Assembly: GCA_030426245.1 (NCBI GenBank)
Contig: JAUHYZ010000006.1
Location: 44,351-108,350, forward strand
Reading direction: 5' to 3'
Source of the DNA: Alphaproteobacteria bacterium
GTDB lineage: Bacteria > Pseudomonadota > Alphaproteobacteria > Sphingomonadales > Sphingomonadaceae
Length of the DNA: 64,000 nt
Positions 37,576-48,389 of this stretch are shown here, in pieces (position 1 is the stretch's first letter; each line of letters starts with the position of its first letter). A program made the position numbers and the translations under genes. The notes below the pieces were generated by a model. The model did not search any database, was not told where the DNA came from, and worked only from the letters and a program-made list of their open reading frames with translations.

Positions 37576-38547
37576 GTGCTCGAATTCCTGGCTTCCAATG
37601 ACCTTGCAAGGATCGCATTTCTGGCTTTGCTATTCGTCATAGTCGTTTACGCGGGCGTTGCCGCCGCGAACGCCGCCTCGCGCCGTGCCGCGATCAAGGA
37701 TGAGCTCAGGGCAATTTCCGGCAGGGATATGCCGGGTAGTGCTTCGCGTCTGACCGATGACAAGGAGACTGCATGGACCAGGCTGGCCGACCGGTTCGAG
37801 AAGAGCGGTTTCAACCTTGCCGACACGCGCGGAGGAGAGCTGCGCCAGAAGCTGATCGCCGCCGGTTATGAATCGCCTGCCGCCCCGAAGCTATTCACTC
37901 TGGCACGGCTGGCGATGGTGTTCGTTCTGCCGGGCTTCTTCATTCTTCTGTTCAGTGCCGCGGGTTACGAGCTGTCGCTTCTGCAGCTATACCTTGTCGG
38001 TGTCGGGCTGGCGGTACTGGGGCTCTATATCCCCAATCTGGTCATTACCGCAAAGGCCGACCGGCGCCGCGAAACGATCACGAACGGCTTTCCCGACTGT
38101 CTCGACCTGATGCTGGTATGCGTCGAAGCCGGCCTTGGCCTGGAAGCCGCGCTGGACAGGGTTGGGCGGGAAATGGCGCTGTCCCATCCGCTTGTCGCCC
38201 GGCTGCTTTCGCTTGTGACCTTGCAATTGCGGGCCGGCGCCCAGCGCGATGAAGCGCTGCGCAAGATGGCGGAAGCAAGCGGTGTGGACGAGATCAAGAG
38301 CTTTGCCACGCTGCTGATCCAGTCGGACAAGCTTGGCACGAGCATGGCCGATACATTGCGCGTCTACGCGGCCGAAATGCGCGAAAAACGCCGTTTGCGT
38401 GCCGAGGAAAAGGCGCATCGCATTCCGGTGCTGATTTCGATCCCGCTGGTCCTCTGCATGCTCCCGACAATGATTGGGGTGCTGATGTTGCCGGGCGTCG
38501 TCAGGATCGTGAGAGAACTGTTCCCTGCCCTTTCTGGAGGAGGTTAG
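37576..38547 (+). CDS. tadC: Tad pilus inner-membrane protein TadC
   Basis: Second platform protein, 323 residues, T2SSF domain. It shows GFPDCLDLMLVCVEAGLGLEAALDRVGREM and FATLLIQSDKLGTSMADTLRVYAAEMREKRRLRAEEKAHRIPVLISIPLVLCMLPTMI, both typical. The GTG at 37576 is preceded by TGGAGG. It pairs with TadB and is one base from it. Confidence 0.94.
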   Translation: MLEFLASNDLARIAFLALLFVIVVYAGVAAANAASRRAAIKDELRAISGRDMPGSASRLTDDKETAWTRLADRFEKSGFNLADTRGGELRQKLIAAGYESPAAPKLFTLARLAMVFVLPGFFILLFSAAGYELSLLQLYLVGVGLAVLGLYIPNLVITAKADRRRETITNGFPDCLDLMLVCVEAGLGLEAALDRVGREMALSHPLVARLLSLVTLQLRAGAQRDEALRKMAEASGVDEIKSFATLLIQSDKLGTSMADTLRVYAAEMREKRRLRAEEKAHRIPVLISIPLVLCMLPTMIGVLMLPGVVRIVRELFPALSGGG

Positions 38548-38548
38548 A

Positions 38549-39280
38549 ATGAAGTCGCTTGGAAGCATCGCATTGCTGCTCGCTGCAGGCACTGCACTCG
38601 CTGGATGCCAATCGCTGTTCGGAAACAGCTCCCAGGCAAGCTTCAATGCGGACGCTTCCAGTCCGGCCGGTGAAGAAGCTGCTTTCGCGGTCAGCCTGGA
38701 AGAAGGCAGGGCCTATCTGAAGCAGGGGCGCATCGCCGCCGCAATCGGGGCCTTCAAGGTCGCGCAACTTGGCAGGGACACAAGGGCTGAGGCGACAAAT
38801 GGGCTGGCCGTGGCCTATGCCCGGCTTGGGCGTCAGGATCTTGCAAGGCGGTACTTCGCTGCGGCTGCAAGGCTCGATCCGGGCAATCCGGTTTTCGCGG
38901 CGAACCTGGCTCGGCTGGAGCGGAACACGGCCTTGGCGCAGCAGGGAACATCTCCGGACACTGCCGAACTGGCGGTTGCGCAAGAGCAGAGCATACGGAC
39001 AGCGGGTGCAGACGCCGAAACCGGCAATTCGAAGATCGAGCGGCTTTCCAGAGGCACGGTGCACCTGCGGCTCAACAATTCCCAGCATGAAGCGCCGGAT
39101 ATGACCGTGGTCGCTCGGGAAACTGTGCAGAGCCCTTCGCATACTGAAGCATCGAACAGCGCCACGGCCGAGTATCCCGTGAGAGTGCGATTGCAGTCTT
39201 CCGATGGCGAAAGAACGGCCGTCGCCGATGCCGGCGGAACTCGGCAGGGAGCCTATCCGGTAAGGGTCAGTTTTAGGTAA
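38549..39280 (+). CDS. TPR-containing lipoprotein (TadD-like)
   Basis: A 243-residue lipoprotein (lipobox ALAGC) with two to three tetratricopeptide-like units (GRAYLKQGRIAAAIGAFKVAQLG; EATNGLAVAYARLGRQDLARRYFAAAARLDPGNPVFAANLARLE). This is the position and form of TadD, which helps secretin assembly. The C-terminal third is low-complexity and not TPR. It starts one base after TadC and its stop overlaps the peptidase start (TAATG). Confidence 0.88.
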   Translation: MKSLGSIALLLAAGTALAGCQSLFGNSSQASFNADASSPAGEEAAFAVSLEEGRAYLKQGRIAAAIGAFKVAQLGRDTRAEATNGLAVAYARLGRQDLARRYFAAAARLDPGNPVFAANLARLERNTALAQQGTSPDTAELAVAQEQSIRTAGADAETGNSKIERLSRGTVHLRLNNSQHEAPDMTVVARETVQSPSHTEASNSATAEYPVRVRLQSSDGERTAVADAGGTRQGAYPVRVSFR

Positions 39281-39753
39281 TGCTCGAAACACTGGTGTTG
39301 GCCGTATGCCTGGTGGTGGCGGCCGCCGGCACTGTCTGGGATGTCCGGAAGAGGCGGATCCCCAATCTCCTATGCGTCGGTATGGCGCTGGTGGCTTTCT
39401 GTTACGCATTGGTGTCGTTCGGGCTGGTTCAGGCCGGCAGTGCGGCCTTGCATGGTGTGGCCGCTTTATTGGTCGGGATGTTGCTCTTCCGATTTGCATT
39501 GATCGGCGGGGGCGATGCGAAGTTCTATGCCGCCGCCGCGTTCGGTGTGCCCCTGAACCAGGCTCTCTTGTTGCTGGGGTGGACTTCGATTGCCGGGCTG
39601 TTGCTGCTGCTGGTGATGGTCGCAATGCGGATGGGCGGAATGTCGATCGGGCCGCGCGATGCCCATGGCAGAGTTCTCGTTCCCTATGGCGTGGCGATTG
39701 GGCTGGGTTTCGCGCTGACCTTGCTTGGCGGACCGCCGGGGGATTTGGTTTAG
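39280..39753 (+). CDS. cpaA: Prepilin peptidase CpaA/TadV (A24 family)
   Basis: Small membrane aspartyl protease of 157 residues that cleaves the Flp prepilin and pseudopilins. The two catalytic Asp are in TVWDVRKRRIPN and GGGDAKFYAAAA (GxGD motif). About six TM helices are predicted; the N-methylation domain of larger PilD enzymes is absent, as usual for CpaA. It closes the Tad operon. Confidence 0.94.
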   Translation: MLETLVLAVCLVVAAAGTVWDVRKRRIPNLLCVGMALVAFCYALVSFGLVQAGSAALHGVAALLVGMLLFRFALIGGGDAKFYAAAAFGVPLNQALLLLGWTSIAGLLLLLVMVAMRMGGMSIGPRDAHGRVLVPYGVAIGLGFALTLLGGPPGDLV

Positions 39754-39870
39754 CCAAGCCGGCGCGCGGAATTTCCGGCCGCAGGGGATCCGGCGTGCCC
39801 CTTGGGTGCAGCGGCCGAAATCGAACAAGATTGTTGCATTGCAACACCTAGAAGCGTCTATGTTTCAGCC

Positions 39871-42800
39871 ATGATCCGCGCTGCACTCAACCACCTGACC
39901 CATTACCGCTATTCCCGCCCGATCACTTTGGGGCCACAAGTCATCCGCTTGCGCCCTGCGCCCCATACGCGCACGGCCGTTCCCAACTACGCCTTGAAGA
40001 TCCAGCCCGAAGGGCACTTCATCAACTGGCAGCAGGATCCGCACGGCAATTGGCAGGCGCGAGTGGTGTTTCCCGAGAAAGTCAGCGAATTCAGCATCGA
40101 GGTGGACCTGATCGCGGATATGACCGTGATCAACCCGTTCGACTTCTTCGTCGAGGAATATGCCGAAAATTATCCCTTCGCCTATGACGAAAAGCTGAAA
40201 AGCGATCTGGCGGCCTATTTCGACTGCGAAGAGCAGGGGCCGCTGTTCGAAGAACTGGTGGCCAGCCATCAGGGCTATAAAGGCCGTACGATCGATTTCC
40301 TGGTTGAGGTCAACCGCAAGCTCGAAGAGCGGATCGATTACGTCATCCGCATGGAAACCGGCACACAGTCGCCGGAACAGACGCTCGAGGTTGGCCGTGG
40401 ATCCTGCCGCGACAGCGCCTGGCTGCTGGTTCAGTTGCTGCGGCGGCTGGGCTTCGCGGCCCGTTTCGTTTCTGGATATTCGATCCAGCTCGTTGCCGAT
40501 GTGGAGCCGGTAGAGGGCCCCAAAGGCGTGACTGAGGACGTGGTCGATCTCCATGCCTGGGCAGAGGCCTATGTTCCCGGCGCTGGCTGGGTCGCGTTGG
40601 ATGCAACCTCCGGCATGTTCGCGGGCGAGGGCCACATTCCGCTTTGCGCCACGCCGCATTACCGGTCCGCATCGCCGATCGAAGGCATGGCGGAGCCGGC
40701 GGAGGTCGATTTCACTTTCGAGATGCGCGTCGACCGCGTGAAGGAAGCGGTCCGCATCACCAAGCCTTTCACGGACGAGCGCTGGCACGCACTGCTCGAC
40801 CTCGGCAAGAAGGTGGACGAGGATCTGAACGCGCAGGATGTGCGCCTGACCATGGGCGGAGAGCCGACCTTCGTTGCCGAGAATGCAGGCGAAGAACCCG
40901 AATGGAACGGCGAGGCCGTGGGGCCGACCAAGGCGGGATTTGCCGACCGACTGATCCGCAAGCTCGGCGAGGCCTTCGCCCCAGGTGCATTGCTGCACCA
41001 TGGGCAGGGCAAGTGGTATCCGGGCGAAAGTCTGCCGCGCTGGGGCTTCGCACTCTATTGGCGCAAGGACGGCAAGCCGCTTTGGGAAAATCCCACGCTG
41101 ATCGCCCTCGATCCCGAAGAGGATGACGAGCAGAAAGTCGATCCCGCGCAGGCCGAAGCTTTCCTGAATGCCGCCGCCAGCAATCTGGGGGTCGGCAGCG
41201 AGTTCGTGCACACCGTTTACGAGGATCCCGAAAAGTGGATCGAGCGTGAGGGCGAGTTGCCGGTCAACGTTTCCCCGCTCGATCCCAAGATCGAGGATCC
41301 CGAAGAACGTCAGCGTATCGTCAACACTTTCAGCCGCGGCCTGACCAAGCCGGTGGGCTATGTGCTGCCGATCCAGCGCTGGCAGGCGAAGCAGGAGAAG
41401 GAACCGCGGCGCTGGAAAAGCGAGCAGTGGCGCTTGCGGCGCGGTGCGTTGTTTGCCGTGCCGGGGGATAGCTCGCTCGGCTATCGTCTTCCGCTGGGTT
41501 CGCTGCCGCACGTCCCGAAGAGCGATTATCCCTATATCCACCCGCGGGTCGAAACCGATCCGCAGGCGCCGCTGGCCGATTTCCGCGAGCAGCGGCCTCA
41601 AGCGTCCGCGGAAGACCGCGAGAGTGCGGCACCTGCCGCGCAGATGCATCAGCGGGTCGAGCAGGCGGAAGGCAACCGTCAGGAAATTGTCGAACAGCAG
41701 ATCATCGAAGGGGCGGTTCGCACCGCCATCACGGTCGAGCCCAAAGGGACTTACCTTTCCGTTTTCGTGCCGCCGGTCGAGAGCATGGAGGACTTCCTGG
41801 AACTCGTCGCCGAGATCGAGGCAACGGCCAAGGCCATGAACCTGCCGGTCCGGATCGAAGGCTATCCCCCGCCACCGGATCCGCGGATCAACGTATTGAA
41901 GGTCACGCCCGATCCCGGCGTGATCGAAGTGAACATTCATCCGACCGCCTCTTTCGAGGAATTGGTCGATGTGACGACGCGGCTCTACGATACGGCGCGA
42001 GAATGCGGGCTGACCGCCGACAAGTTCATGGTCGATGGACGCTCGGTCGGCACGGGCGGCGGCAATCATCTCGTTCTTGGCGGGGAGAGTGTCACCGAAA
42101 GCGCCTTCATTCGTCGGCCCGACCTGCTGAAAAGCTTTGTGCTCTATTGGCAGCGCCACCCATCGCTGAGCTACCTCTTTTCGGGCCTGTTCATCGGACC
42201 GACCAGCCAGGCGCCGCGGATCGACGAAGCGCGGCATGACAGCCTTTACGAGCTGGAGGTCGCGCTGTCGCAAGTGCCACCGCCCGGCGTGCCGCCCAAA
42301 TTTCCATGGGTGGTGGACCTGCTGTTCCGCAACATGCTGGTCGATGTAACGGGCAATACGCACCGCACCGAAATCTGCATAGACAAGCTCTATTCGCCCG
42401 ACGGCCCAACAGGTCGCTTGGGGCTGGTAGAGTTCCGCGGGTTCGAGATGCCGCCGGACGCGAAGATGAGCGTGGCGGCGCAATTGCTGCTGCGCGCCAT
42501 GCTGGCATGGTTCTGGCGCGAGCCGCAGGATGGACCCCTGGTGCGTTGGGGCACCAGTCTGCATGACCGCTTCCTGTTGCCGCATTATTGCTGGTCGGAC
42601 TTTCTCGATGTGCTCGGAGATGTGCGGGAGGCGGGATACGATTTCGATCCCGACTGGTTCGAGGCGCAGCACCAGTTCCGCTTTCCCGTCCATGGAACGG
42701 TTCATGCCGGCGGGGTGGAGCTGGAGATCAGCCACGCGCTGGAGCCCTGGAACGTGTTGGGCGAAACCGGGGCGATCGGCGGCACTGTGCGCTATGTCGA

Positions 42801-43233
42801 TAGTTCAACCGAGCGTCTGCAGGTCAAGGCCAGCGGGTTGACCCCTGGCCGGCACGTCATCGGCTGCAATGGCCGCCGCGTCCCGATGCATTCGACCGGT
42901 AGGCAAGGGGAAGCCGTGGGCGGCGTGCGCTACAAGGCTTGGGCGCCGGCCAACTGCATGCACCCGCTGCTCGATGCGGATGCGCCGCTGACCTTCGACG
43001 TGTTCGATACGTGGAACGGCCGCTCCCTTGGCGGCTGCGTCTATCATGTGGCGCATCCGGGCGGCCGGTCTTATGACGATGTTCCGATCAACAGCTATGA
43101 GGCCGAGGCGCGGCGAAAGGCGCGGTTCCAGGAACATGGCCATACGCCTGGCAAGGCGCCCATTCCGCCGGCCGAAAACGGGGGGGATTTCCCGATGACG
43201 CTCGATCTGCGCAGACCCGTGGGGCTGGGATGA
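39871..43233 (+). CDS. Transglutaminase-like protein with DUF2126
   Basis: Large protein of about 1,120 residues. The N-terminal ~280 residues form a bacterial transglutaminase domain ([24 protein letters not shown], catalytic Cys in [14 protein letters not shown], His in [15 protein letters not shown], Asp in LDATSG). The remainder is DUF2126, with [25 protein letters not shown] and [27 protein letters not shown]. The ATG at 39871 begins the recognised domain; the track start is 23 codons earlier. Its stop overlaps the ATP-grasp gene. Comparative genomics predicts that the module builds or modifies a peptide; no reaction is established. Confidence 0.92.
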   Translation: MIRAALNHLTHYRYSRPITLGPQVIRLRPAPHTRTAVPNYALKIQPEGHFINWQQDPHGNWQARVVFPEKVSEFSIEVDLIADMTVINPFDFFVEEYAENYPFAYDEKLKSDLAAYFDCEEQGPLFEELVASHQGYKGRTIDFLVEVNRKLEERIDYVIRMETGTQSPEQTLEVGRGSCRDSAWLLVQLLRRLGFAARFVSGYSIQLVADVEPVEGPKGVTEDVVDLHAWAEAYVPGAGWVALDATSGMFAGEGHIPLCATPHYRSASPIEGMAEPAEVDFTFEMRVDRVKEAVRITKPFTDERWHALLDLGKKVDEDLNAQDVRLTMGGEPTFVAENAGEEPEWNGEAVGPTKAGFADRLIRKLGEAFAPGALLHHGQGKWYPGESLPRWGFALYWRKDGKPLWENPTLIALDPEEDDEQKVDPAQAEAFLNAAASNLGVGSEFVHTVYEDPEKWIEREGELPVNVSPLDPKIEDPEERQRIVNTFSRGLTKPVGYVLPIQRWQAKQEKEPRRWKSEQWRLRRGALFAVPGDSSLGYRLPLGSLPHVPKSDYPYIHPRVETDPQAPLADFREQRPQASAEDRESAAPAAQMHQRVEQAEGNRQEIVEQQIIEGAVRTAITVEPKGTYLSVFVPPVESMEDFLELVAEIEATAKAMNLPVRIEGYPPPPDPRINVLKVTPDPGVIEVNIHPTASFEELVDVTTRLYDTARECGLTADKFMVDGRSVGTGGGNHLVLGGESVTESAFIRRPDLLKSFVLYWQRHPSLSYLFSGLFIGPTSQAPRIDEARHDSLYELEVALSQVPPPGVPPKFPWVVDLLFRNMLVDVTGNTHRTEICIDKLYSPDGPTGRLGLVEFRGFEMPPDAKMSVAAQLLLRAMLAWFWREPQDGPLVRWGTSLHDRFLLPHYCWSDFLDVLGDVREAGYDFDPDWFEAQHQFRFPVHGTVHAGGVELEISHALEPWNVLGETGAIGGTVRYVDSSTERLQVKASGLTPGRHVIGCNGRRVPMHSTGRQGEAVGGVRYKAWAPANCMHPLLDADAPLTFDVFDTWNGRSLGGCVYHVAHPGGRSYDDVPINSYEAEARRKARFQEHGHTPGKAPIPPAENGGDFPMTLDLRRPVGLG

Positions 43234-45746
43234 GCGACAGCGGGCTGTCTTCGGGCGATCCGGTGCAGAGTTCGGACCTGTTTGGCCCCGATCCCGGCAG
43301 CGATCCCCTGGCCTATTACATGACGTCCGAACCCGCGGCGGACATCTTCCTTGCCAGCAACCCCGAAGTCGCTTCGGCTTGGCGATCCTTCGCAGCCGGC
43401 CTGGCCGATCAGTGCCAATGCGATTTTTCCTCGCTCCAGCTCTATCTGGACCGGCATGTGGAAGATCTGGGCATGGCCTTTCGCCATACCGGGGACGAGC
43501 ATGAACGCCCCTGGCCGCTCAACCCCATGCCGATTGTCATAGGCGGCGAAGAATGGGCGGCAATCGAAGACGGGCTGGTCCAACGGGCCGAATTGCTCGA
43601 AGCCGTAATTGCCGATCTTTATGGGGCGCAGCGCCTGATACGGGACAAGCATCTGCCTGCCGCAGTTGTTTCGGGTAGTGCAAATTTTGCCCGCCGGGTT
43701 GTGGGCATGAAGCCTGCGGGCGGAAATTTCCTGCATGTCTGCGCGATCGATCTTGCCCGTGGTCCCAATGGGGAATGGCGCGTGCTGGGCGACCGCGTAC
43801 GCTTGCCGATCGGTATCGGCTATGCGCTGGAAAACAGGTTGGCACTTGGGCGCGCAACGGGCGGCTTGCTCGCTTCCATAGGGACCCGGCGGCAGGCGGG
43901 CTTCTTCGAAGCGTTGCGTCAAGGGATTGCCGCGAGTTGCGCGCGCGCAGAACCGCGCATGGCGCTGCTCACGCCGGGCCGGTTCAACCAGTCTTATCCG
44001 GAACAGGCCCATCTTGCCCGCCATCTCGGCATCTCGCTGGTGGAGGGACGCGACCTGACTGTGCGGGAAGGCAAGCTGTTCGTCCGTACAATCGCGGGTC
44101 TCAAGCGCATCGACGCGCTGTGGCGGTGGATCGGTTCGCGCGACATTGACCCGCTCAACTTCGATTCCCGTTCGCAGATCGGCGTACCCAATCTCGTCGA
44201 TGCCGCCGCCCAGGGGCTGGTCATAGCGAACTGGCCTGGTTCGGGCGTGGTCGAAAGCCGGGCGATGTCCGCTTTCCTGCCGCGCCTGGCAGAAGAAATT
44301 CTGGGCGAGCCGCTCAAATTGCCGAATGCCGCTACGTGGTGGTGCGGCGGCGAGGGTGAGCGTGCCTATGTCCTGGACAATCTCGATAGTCTGGTCGTCA
44401 GTTCGGCCTTCCGCAGGCCCGTAGCGGGCTTGCCGGACGGCCATACGCGGCTGGGAAGCAGCCTCTCGTCTCAAGAGCGGGAGGAGTTGCGGGACGGCAT
44501 GGCCAGGCGCCCGATGGACTACACGGCGCAGGAAGTCGTCAGCCTCTCGACCACCCCGGCGCTCGCCGATGGCAGGTTCGAGCCGCGCGGATTCACGGTC
44601 AGGGCTTTCCTCGCAAGGGACGAAGCCGGGAACTGGAAGACCTTGCAGGGCGGGTTTGCGCGCGTTTCCCAGACCGGAGACCTACGTACATCTCTGATGG
44701 GGTTGGGCGATATATCCACCGACCTGTGCATCGTCGATCCCGCCGCGCAGCAAGTCGCCGTGCCGCCGCCAAGGCTGGAAGCTCCGCAGGTTCGCCGTGA
44801 TCAGGGCCTGCTGCCCAGCCAGGCGGCCGACAATCTATTCTGGCTGGGCCGGTATGGCGAGCGGGCGCATCAGACCGTCCGGATAGAGCGGACACTGCTG
44901 GAGCAGGTCGCGATTACGGGCGAAGGAATGGGCGCGGTTACTGCGGTCACACGTCTTGCCAATCTGCTGCGTTCGCTAGGCGCCGCCCCGAAGGAAAGCA
45001 CTCGCTGGCAGCCCTCTCGCCTTGCCGGAGCGGCACTGAGCGACAGGAAGCTGTCGGGCTCGGTCCGCAGGATTTCGGAGCATACTGCGGCGATTGCATT
45101 GCTGCTTCGCGATCGCCTTACGCGGGACAGCTGGAGGGCAATACAGGGCACGATCCCGCGCTACACACCTGGCGATCTGGAAAGCATGTCTGGCGCGTGT
45201 GACAGGCTGGTGGAGCGTTTCGCGGCGCTTTCGCGCCTGATGGCCGATGGGCTAAGCCGCGGACCGGCATGGTCGTTTCTGGAGATGGGGACCTGTCTCG
45301 AACGCGCTTCGATGATCTTGCAGGCGGCGGGGGCCATGGTGCCCGGGAGCGCCAGTGCAGAGGATCTTTCGGCATTGCTAGACCTGGTGGACGGACAGTC
45401 GCTCTACCGCAGCCGGTATGTATCCATGCCCTATATCGCGCCCGTATTCGACATGGTGCTGCTGGACCCCGCCCAGCCGCGCGGCTTCGCGTTCCAGATC
45501 GGCCAGATAGAGCAGCATCTTGGCACTCTGCCGTCGCTGCGGGACGATGGCTTGCCCGAAGATCCAATCAGACGCGCGCGGCAGCTGCGCGCGCGGATCG
45601 AAGCCCTGGATGCCGAAGATCTCGACAGCGATACGATTGGATCACTGGGGCTCGATCTTGCTGGGCTCTCAAATGCAATCAGCCGCCGCTATTTCCTGCA
45701 GGATGAAGGCCCAGTCTCCCAAGCCAAGGCCAGGTTGCTGGGATGA
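43230..45746 (+). CDS. Circularly permuted ATP-grasp fused to alpha-E domain
   Basis: An 838-residue fusion. The first ~480 residues are the circularly permuted ATP-grasp domain ([89 protein letters not shown]). The last ~310 residues are the alpha-E helical domain ([27 protein letters not shown]). In many genomes these are separate genes. Predicted to be an amide ligase that joins amino acids or caps a peptide using ATP. It overlaps both flanking transglutaminase genes by four bases, so the three are one translational unit. Confidence 0.93.
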   Translation: MSDSGLSSGDPVQSSDLFGPDPGSDPLAYYMTSEPAADIFLASNPEVASAWRSFAAGLADQCQCDFSSLQLYLDRHVEDLGMAFRHTGDEHERPWPLNPMPIVIGGEEWAAIEDGLVQRAELLEAVIADLYGAQRLIRDKHLPAAVVSGSANFARRVVGMKPAGGNFLHVCAIDLARGPNGEWRVLGDRVRLPIGIGYALENRLALGRATGGLLASIGTRRQAGFFEALRQGIAASCARAEPRMALLTPGRFNQSYPEQAHLARHLGISLVEGRDLTVREGKLFVRTIAGLKRIDALWRWIGSRDIDPLNFDSRSQIGVPNLVDAAAQGLVIANWPGSGVVESRAMSAFLPRLAEEILGEPLKLPNAATWWCGGEGERAYVLDNLDSLVVSSAFRRPVAGLPDGHTRLGSSLSSQEREELRDGMARRPMDYTAQEVVSLSTTPALADGRFEPRGFTVRAFLARDEAGNWKTLQGGFARVSQTGDLRTSLMGLGDISTDLCIVDPAAQQVAVPPPRLEAPQVRRDQGLLPSQAADNLFWLGRYGERAHQTVRIERTLLEQVAITGEGMGAVTAVTRLANLLRSLGAAPKESTRWQPSRLAGAALSDRKLSGSVRRISEHTAAIALLLRDRLTRDSWRAIQGTIPRYTPGDLESMSGACDRLVERFAALSRLMADGLSRGPAWSFLEMGTCLERASMILQAAGAMVPGSASAEDLSALLDLVDGQSLYRSRYVSMPYIAPVFDMVLLDPAQPRGFAFQIGQIEQHLGTLPSLRDDGLPEDPIRRARQLRARIEALDAEDLDSDTIGSLGLDLAGLSNAISRRYFLQDEGPVSQAKARLLG

Positions 45747-46615
45747 TCTACAACATTCGCCACGCAACCAAGGTGAAATACGCATCGCCCATTGCGCATG
45801 CGCTGTTCAATCTGCGGCTGATCCCCTGGAACTGGGCAGGGCAGACTTTCCGGAATTTCAGGCTCACGATTACTCCGCAGCCGAGCGAACGTGAAGATCA
45901 TGATGGGCCCTATTGCGTGAACACGACGCGCATTGCCTTCCGCGAAACGCTGAGCGAGTTCGACTTCCTGAGCGAGTTCGAGGTAGAGGTCGACGCGCCG
46001 GCCGATCCGGGAGACGGGCCCAGCGTGCAGTTGGTTCGAGACGACGCGCTGGAGATGCTCGACATTTCGGTGCTCTCTCCCGCGCCCTATCTGTTCGCTT
46101 CACGCATCGCCCAAAGCGACGACGAGATCCGCCGGTGGGCTTCGGGCCATTTCCTGCCCGATATACCGATCGTGAAGTCCGCGCGCGCCTTGATGAAGGC
46201 CGTGCATGACGAGTTCACATACAAACCCGGCTCCACGACAAGCGCAACGTCCCCTTCAGAAGCGTTCGGCCTGCGCAAAGGCGTGTGCCAGGATTTCGCG
46301 CATGTGATGATCATCGCGCTGCGCAGCCACGGGATTCCCGCCGCCTATGCTAGCGGATATCTGCGTACCAATCCGCCTCCGGGCAGGCCGCGGCTGGTGG
46401 GCGCCGATGCCATGCATGCATGGGTCAATGTCTGGTGCGGGAAGGATCTGGGCTGGGTGGGCTTCGACCCGACGAATGATTGCCTCGCGCGGTTCGATCA
46501 CATCCAGATCGGCATGGGCCGGGATTATGCCGATGTCGCGCCTATCGACGGGACGTTTGTCGGCACAGCGCCGCAACAAATGAAAACCGCTGTCGACGTG
46601 ATCGAAGGTAGCTGA
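45743..46615 (+). CDS. Transglutaminase-like cysteine protease family protein
   Basis: A 290-residue protein with the N-terminal bacterial transglutaminase-associated domain (YNIRHATKVKYASPIAHALFNLRLIPW) and a transglutaminase core. The catalytic triad is Cys in GVCQDFAHVMIIALR, His in AMHAWVNVWCGKDLGW and Asp in FDPTND. No signal peptide is seen. It ends the three-gene ATP-grasp/alpha-E unit and would act as a peptidase or transferase on its product. Confidence 0.92.
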   Translation: MIYNIRHATKVKYASPIAHALFNLRLIPWNWAGQTFRNFRLTITPQPSEREDHDGPYCVNTTRIAFRETLSEFDFLSEFEVEVDAPADPGDGPSVQLVRDDALEMLDISVLSPAPYLFASRIAQSDDEIRRWASGHFLPDIPIVKSARALMKAVHDEFTYKPGSTTSATSPSEAFGLRKGVCQDFAHVMIIALRSHGIPAAYASGYLRTNPPPGRPRLVGADAMHAWVNVWCGKDLGWVGFDPTNDCLARFDHIQIGMGRDYADVAPIDGTFVGTAPQQMKTAVDVIEGS

Positions 46616-46648
46616 ACATATTTGGCCCGAACCGGCGGGATCTGGGCG

Positions 46649-47050
46649 TCAGCTGTATGGCTCGCAGAGATTGTCGATTTTCCGGGAATTGAGATAGCCG
46701 CGCAAGGACGGCGTGGCCTGCGACCAGTCCGCGGCTTCGTCCGCGCGGACCGCGCAGAATGCGCGCCAGGCAATCGGATTGTCGATCAATTCCTCGATCA
46801 CCGGCAACCCGGCAATGGTTACCCTGCTGCCCTCATAGTTGCCCGTCACGAGGCCGGCGAATTCGCGCTCCGGGCCTTCGATGGAGATGGTACCTTCTTG
46901 CTGATCCACGGTGACGATGGTCGGCGCCTCGACTGCGAAGGCAAGCCAGATGCCAACGCAGATTGTCGCGATGAGCAAGGCGACACTGCCCAGAATTGCC
47001 CATCTGCTCCGGAAGCGATCAAGACCGCCGACAATGGTGTCTTCCTTCAT
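46649..47050 (-). CDS. Small single-TM membrane protein, unknown function
   Basis: A 133-residue protein with one hydrophobic helix (WAILGSVALLIATICVGIWLAFAV) near residues 18-41 and a ~90-residue domain probably in the periplasm. Only GYEGSRVTIAG-like strands and AWRAFCAVRADEAADW stand out; no family recognised. It converges with the transglutaminase gene and stands alone, so it may be conserved sphingomonad housekeeping. Start ATG at 47050. Confidence 0.6.
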   Translation of the reverse strand: MKEDTIVGGLDRFRSRWAILGSVALLIATICVGIWLAFAVEAPTIVTVDQQEGTISIEGPEREFAGLVTGNYEGSRVTIAGLPVIEELIDNPIAWRAFCAVRADEAADWSQATPSLRGYLNSRKIDNLCEPYS

Positions 47051-47174
47051 GAAGCTCGCTTCACCCGTTACGGTCGATTGCTTGGATTAATCCTGCTCAC
47101 ACCTTGGCGTCAATGCGGCGCGCTTGCCGTGAGGCAAGGCGCCTGAGGATCCCACACTACGGCTGCCTCTGCGT

Positions 47175-48227
47175 TCAAGCGAGTTCTTGGCGGACAATGC
47201 GCGTGCCTTCTACCATCGCCTTCAATTTGGCGCTCGCGATGTCGCGGGGGAGGTATTTGAGCCCGCAATCGGGCGCAATCACAAGTTTTTCAGCCGGGGT
47301 ATGTTCCAAGGCCCGGCGTATACGCGCGGCCACAAGCTCCGGCGCGTCGATGGCATGCGTCGACAGATCCAGCACCCCCAGAATGATTGTCTTTTCCGGC
47401 AAGGTCTCGAGGATCGAACAGTCAAGATCAGACTGTGCGGTTTCGATCGAGATCTGATCGATCGCGCTGTCTGCAAGTTCGGGCAGGAAGCTGTACCCTT
47501 CTGGGCGCTCATGGATCAGCGCCGCATATCCGAAACAGATATGTATCGCTGTCGTCCCCGGTACGCCATCCAGCGCCCTTGTCAGCGCCTTGAGGCCGTA
47601 TTCGCGGGCCTTGTCCGCTCTTGCCTGCATATAGGGCTCATCGAGCTGGACGATGTCGGCGCCGGCCGCGAAGAGATCCTTGATTTCCTCGTTCACGGCT
47701 GCGGCATATCCTAGTGCCAGCGCTTCGGGGTCGCCGTAATGATCGTCCTGCGCTTGCTGGGCCATGGTAAAGGGACCGGGGACTGTGATCTTGATCACGC
47801 GGTCGGTATGTGCCCGCATGAATTCGACATCGCGGACCTGGACGGGATGCTTGCGGGAAATCGGCCCGACCACGCGTGGGACCGGCACAGGCTCTCCACT
47901 GCGGTCCAGAGCGGTACCGTGATTGTCGACATCGACCCCTTCCAGCGCGGTGGCGAAGCGGTTGGAATAGCTTTCGCGCCGCATTTCGCCGTCGGTCACA
48001 ATATCGATACCTGCGGCTTCCTGCTCCGCCAGCGCGATGATGGTCGCATCGTCCCAAGCCTGCTCCAGCCATTCGGGGGCGACACGCCAGAGCTCTTTCG
48101 CGCGAGTTCGCGGCGGGAAGCGCGAGGCAAGCTTTTCCCGGTCTATCAGCCAATCGGGCTGGGAATGCGAACCGACCAGCGAGGTCGGCAGCTTGGGCAA
48201 CTGTGTCATTGGTAAGGCCATCTCCAT
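47175..48227 (-). CDS. MetE-like cobalamin-independent methyltransferase family protein
   Basis: A 350-residue TIM-barrel protein resembling the C-terminal half of cobalamin-independent methionine synthase. It starts with LPTSLVGSHSQPDWLIDREKL. The zinc ligands are present: His and Cys in AIHICFG, Glu in SIETAQSDLD, Cys in IAPDCGLKYL. Full MetE is ~750 residues, so this is the short stand-alone form, a group that also includes epoxyalkane:coenzyme M transferase and YxjG-like proteins. It therefore activates a thiol, but the methyl or alkyl donor is unknown. It is divergent from an exported SnoaL gene, with a perfect palindrome between them. Confidence 0.82.
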   Translation of the reverse strand: MEMALPMTQLPKLPTSLVGSHSQPDWLIDREKLASRFPPRTRAKELWRVAPEWLEQAWDDATIIALAEQEAAGIDIVTDGEMRRESYSNRFATALEGVDVDNHGTALDRSGEPVPVPRVVGPISRKHPVQVRDVEFMRAHTDRVIKITVPGPFTMAQQAQDDHYGDPEALALGYAAAVNEEIKDLFAAGADIVQLDEPYMQARADKAREYGLKALTRALDGVPGTTAIHICFGYAALIHERPEGYSFLPELADSAIDQISIETAQSDLDCSILETLPEKTIILGVLDLSTHAIDAPELVAARIRRALEHTPAEKLVIAPDCGLKYLPRDIASAKLKAMVEGTRIVRQELA

Positions 48228-48273
48228 TCAAATACCCAGCCGTAATTGTCCAAAGGGTGCAGCCGGGCTTTTC

Positions 48274-48287
48274 TGATACCGGTATCA
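48274..48287. promoter_or_regulatory. Perfect 14-bp palindrome, candidate operator
   Basis: TGATACCGGTATCA is a perfect inverted repeat in the divergent region between the MetE-like and exported SnoaL genes. It looks like a dimeric regulator site; no regulator gene is nearby. Confidence 0.5.
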
Positions 48288-48363
48288 CACTGTTGCGCTG
48301 CCTTGGAAGCGGAAGATCGTCAATCGTAGCGCCCCTTGCCATCGCACGGACCAGATGGCAGGA

Positions 48364-48376
48364 ATTGTTATACGAT
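48364..48376 (+). promoter_or_regulatory. ATTGKTAKRCRAT-type element, copy 1
   Basis: ATTGTTATACGAT, just ahead of the AGGAGG of the TAT-exported SnoaL gene. It shares its first ten bases with a site at 63524 ahead of another SnoaL gene and matches 11 of 13 bases of the site at 62653. Confidence 0.4.
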
Positions 48377-48389
48377 TCAGGAGGGTGAG

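Noticed and set aside
39865-42735. 956-codon ORF on the minus strand opposite the DUF2126 gene
   Set aside because: It lies fully antisense to a strongly recognised protein, its His/Gln/Arg-rich composition is typical of a shadow frame, and it has no domain.
46622-47146. 174-codon plus-strand ORF opposite the small membrane protein
   Set aside because: Antisense to a protein with a clear TM helix; its translation looks like a shadow frame.
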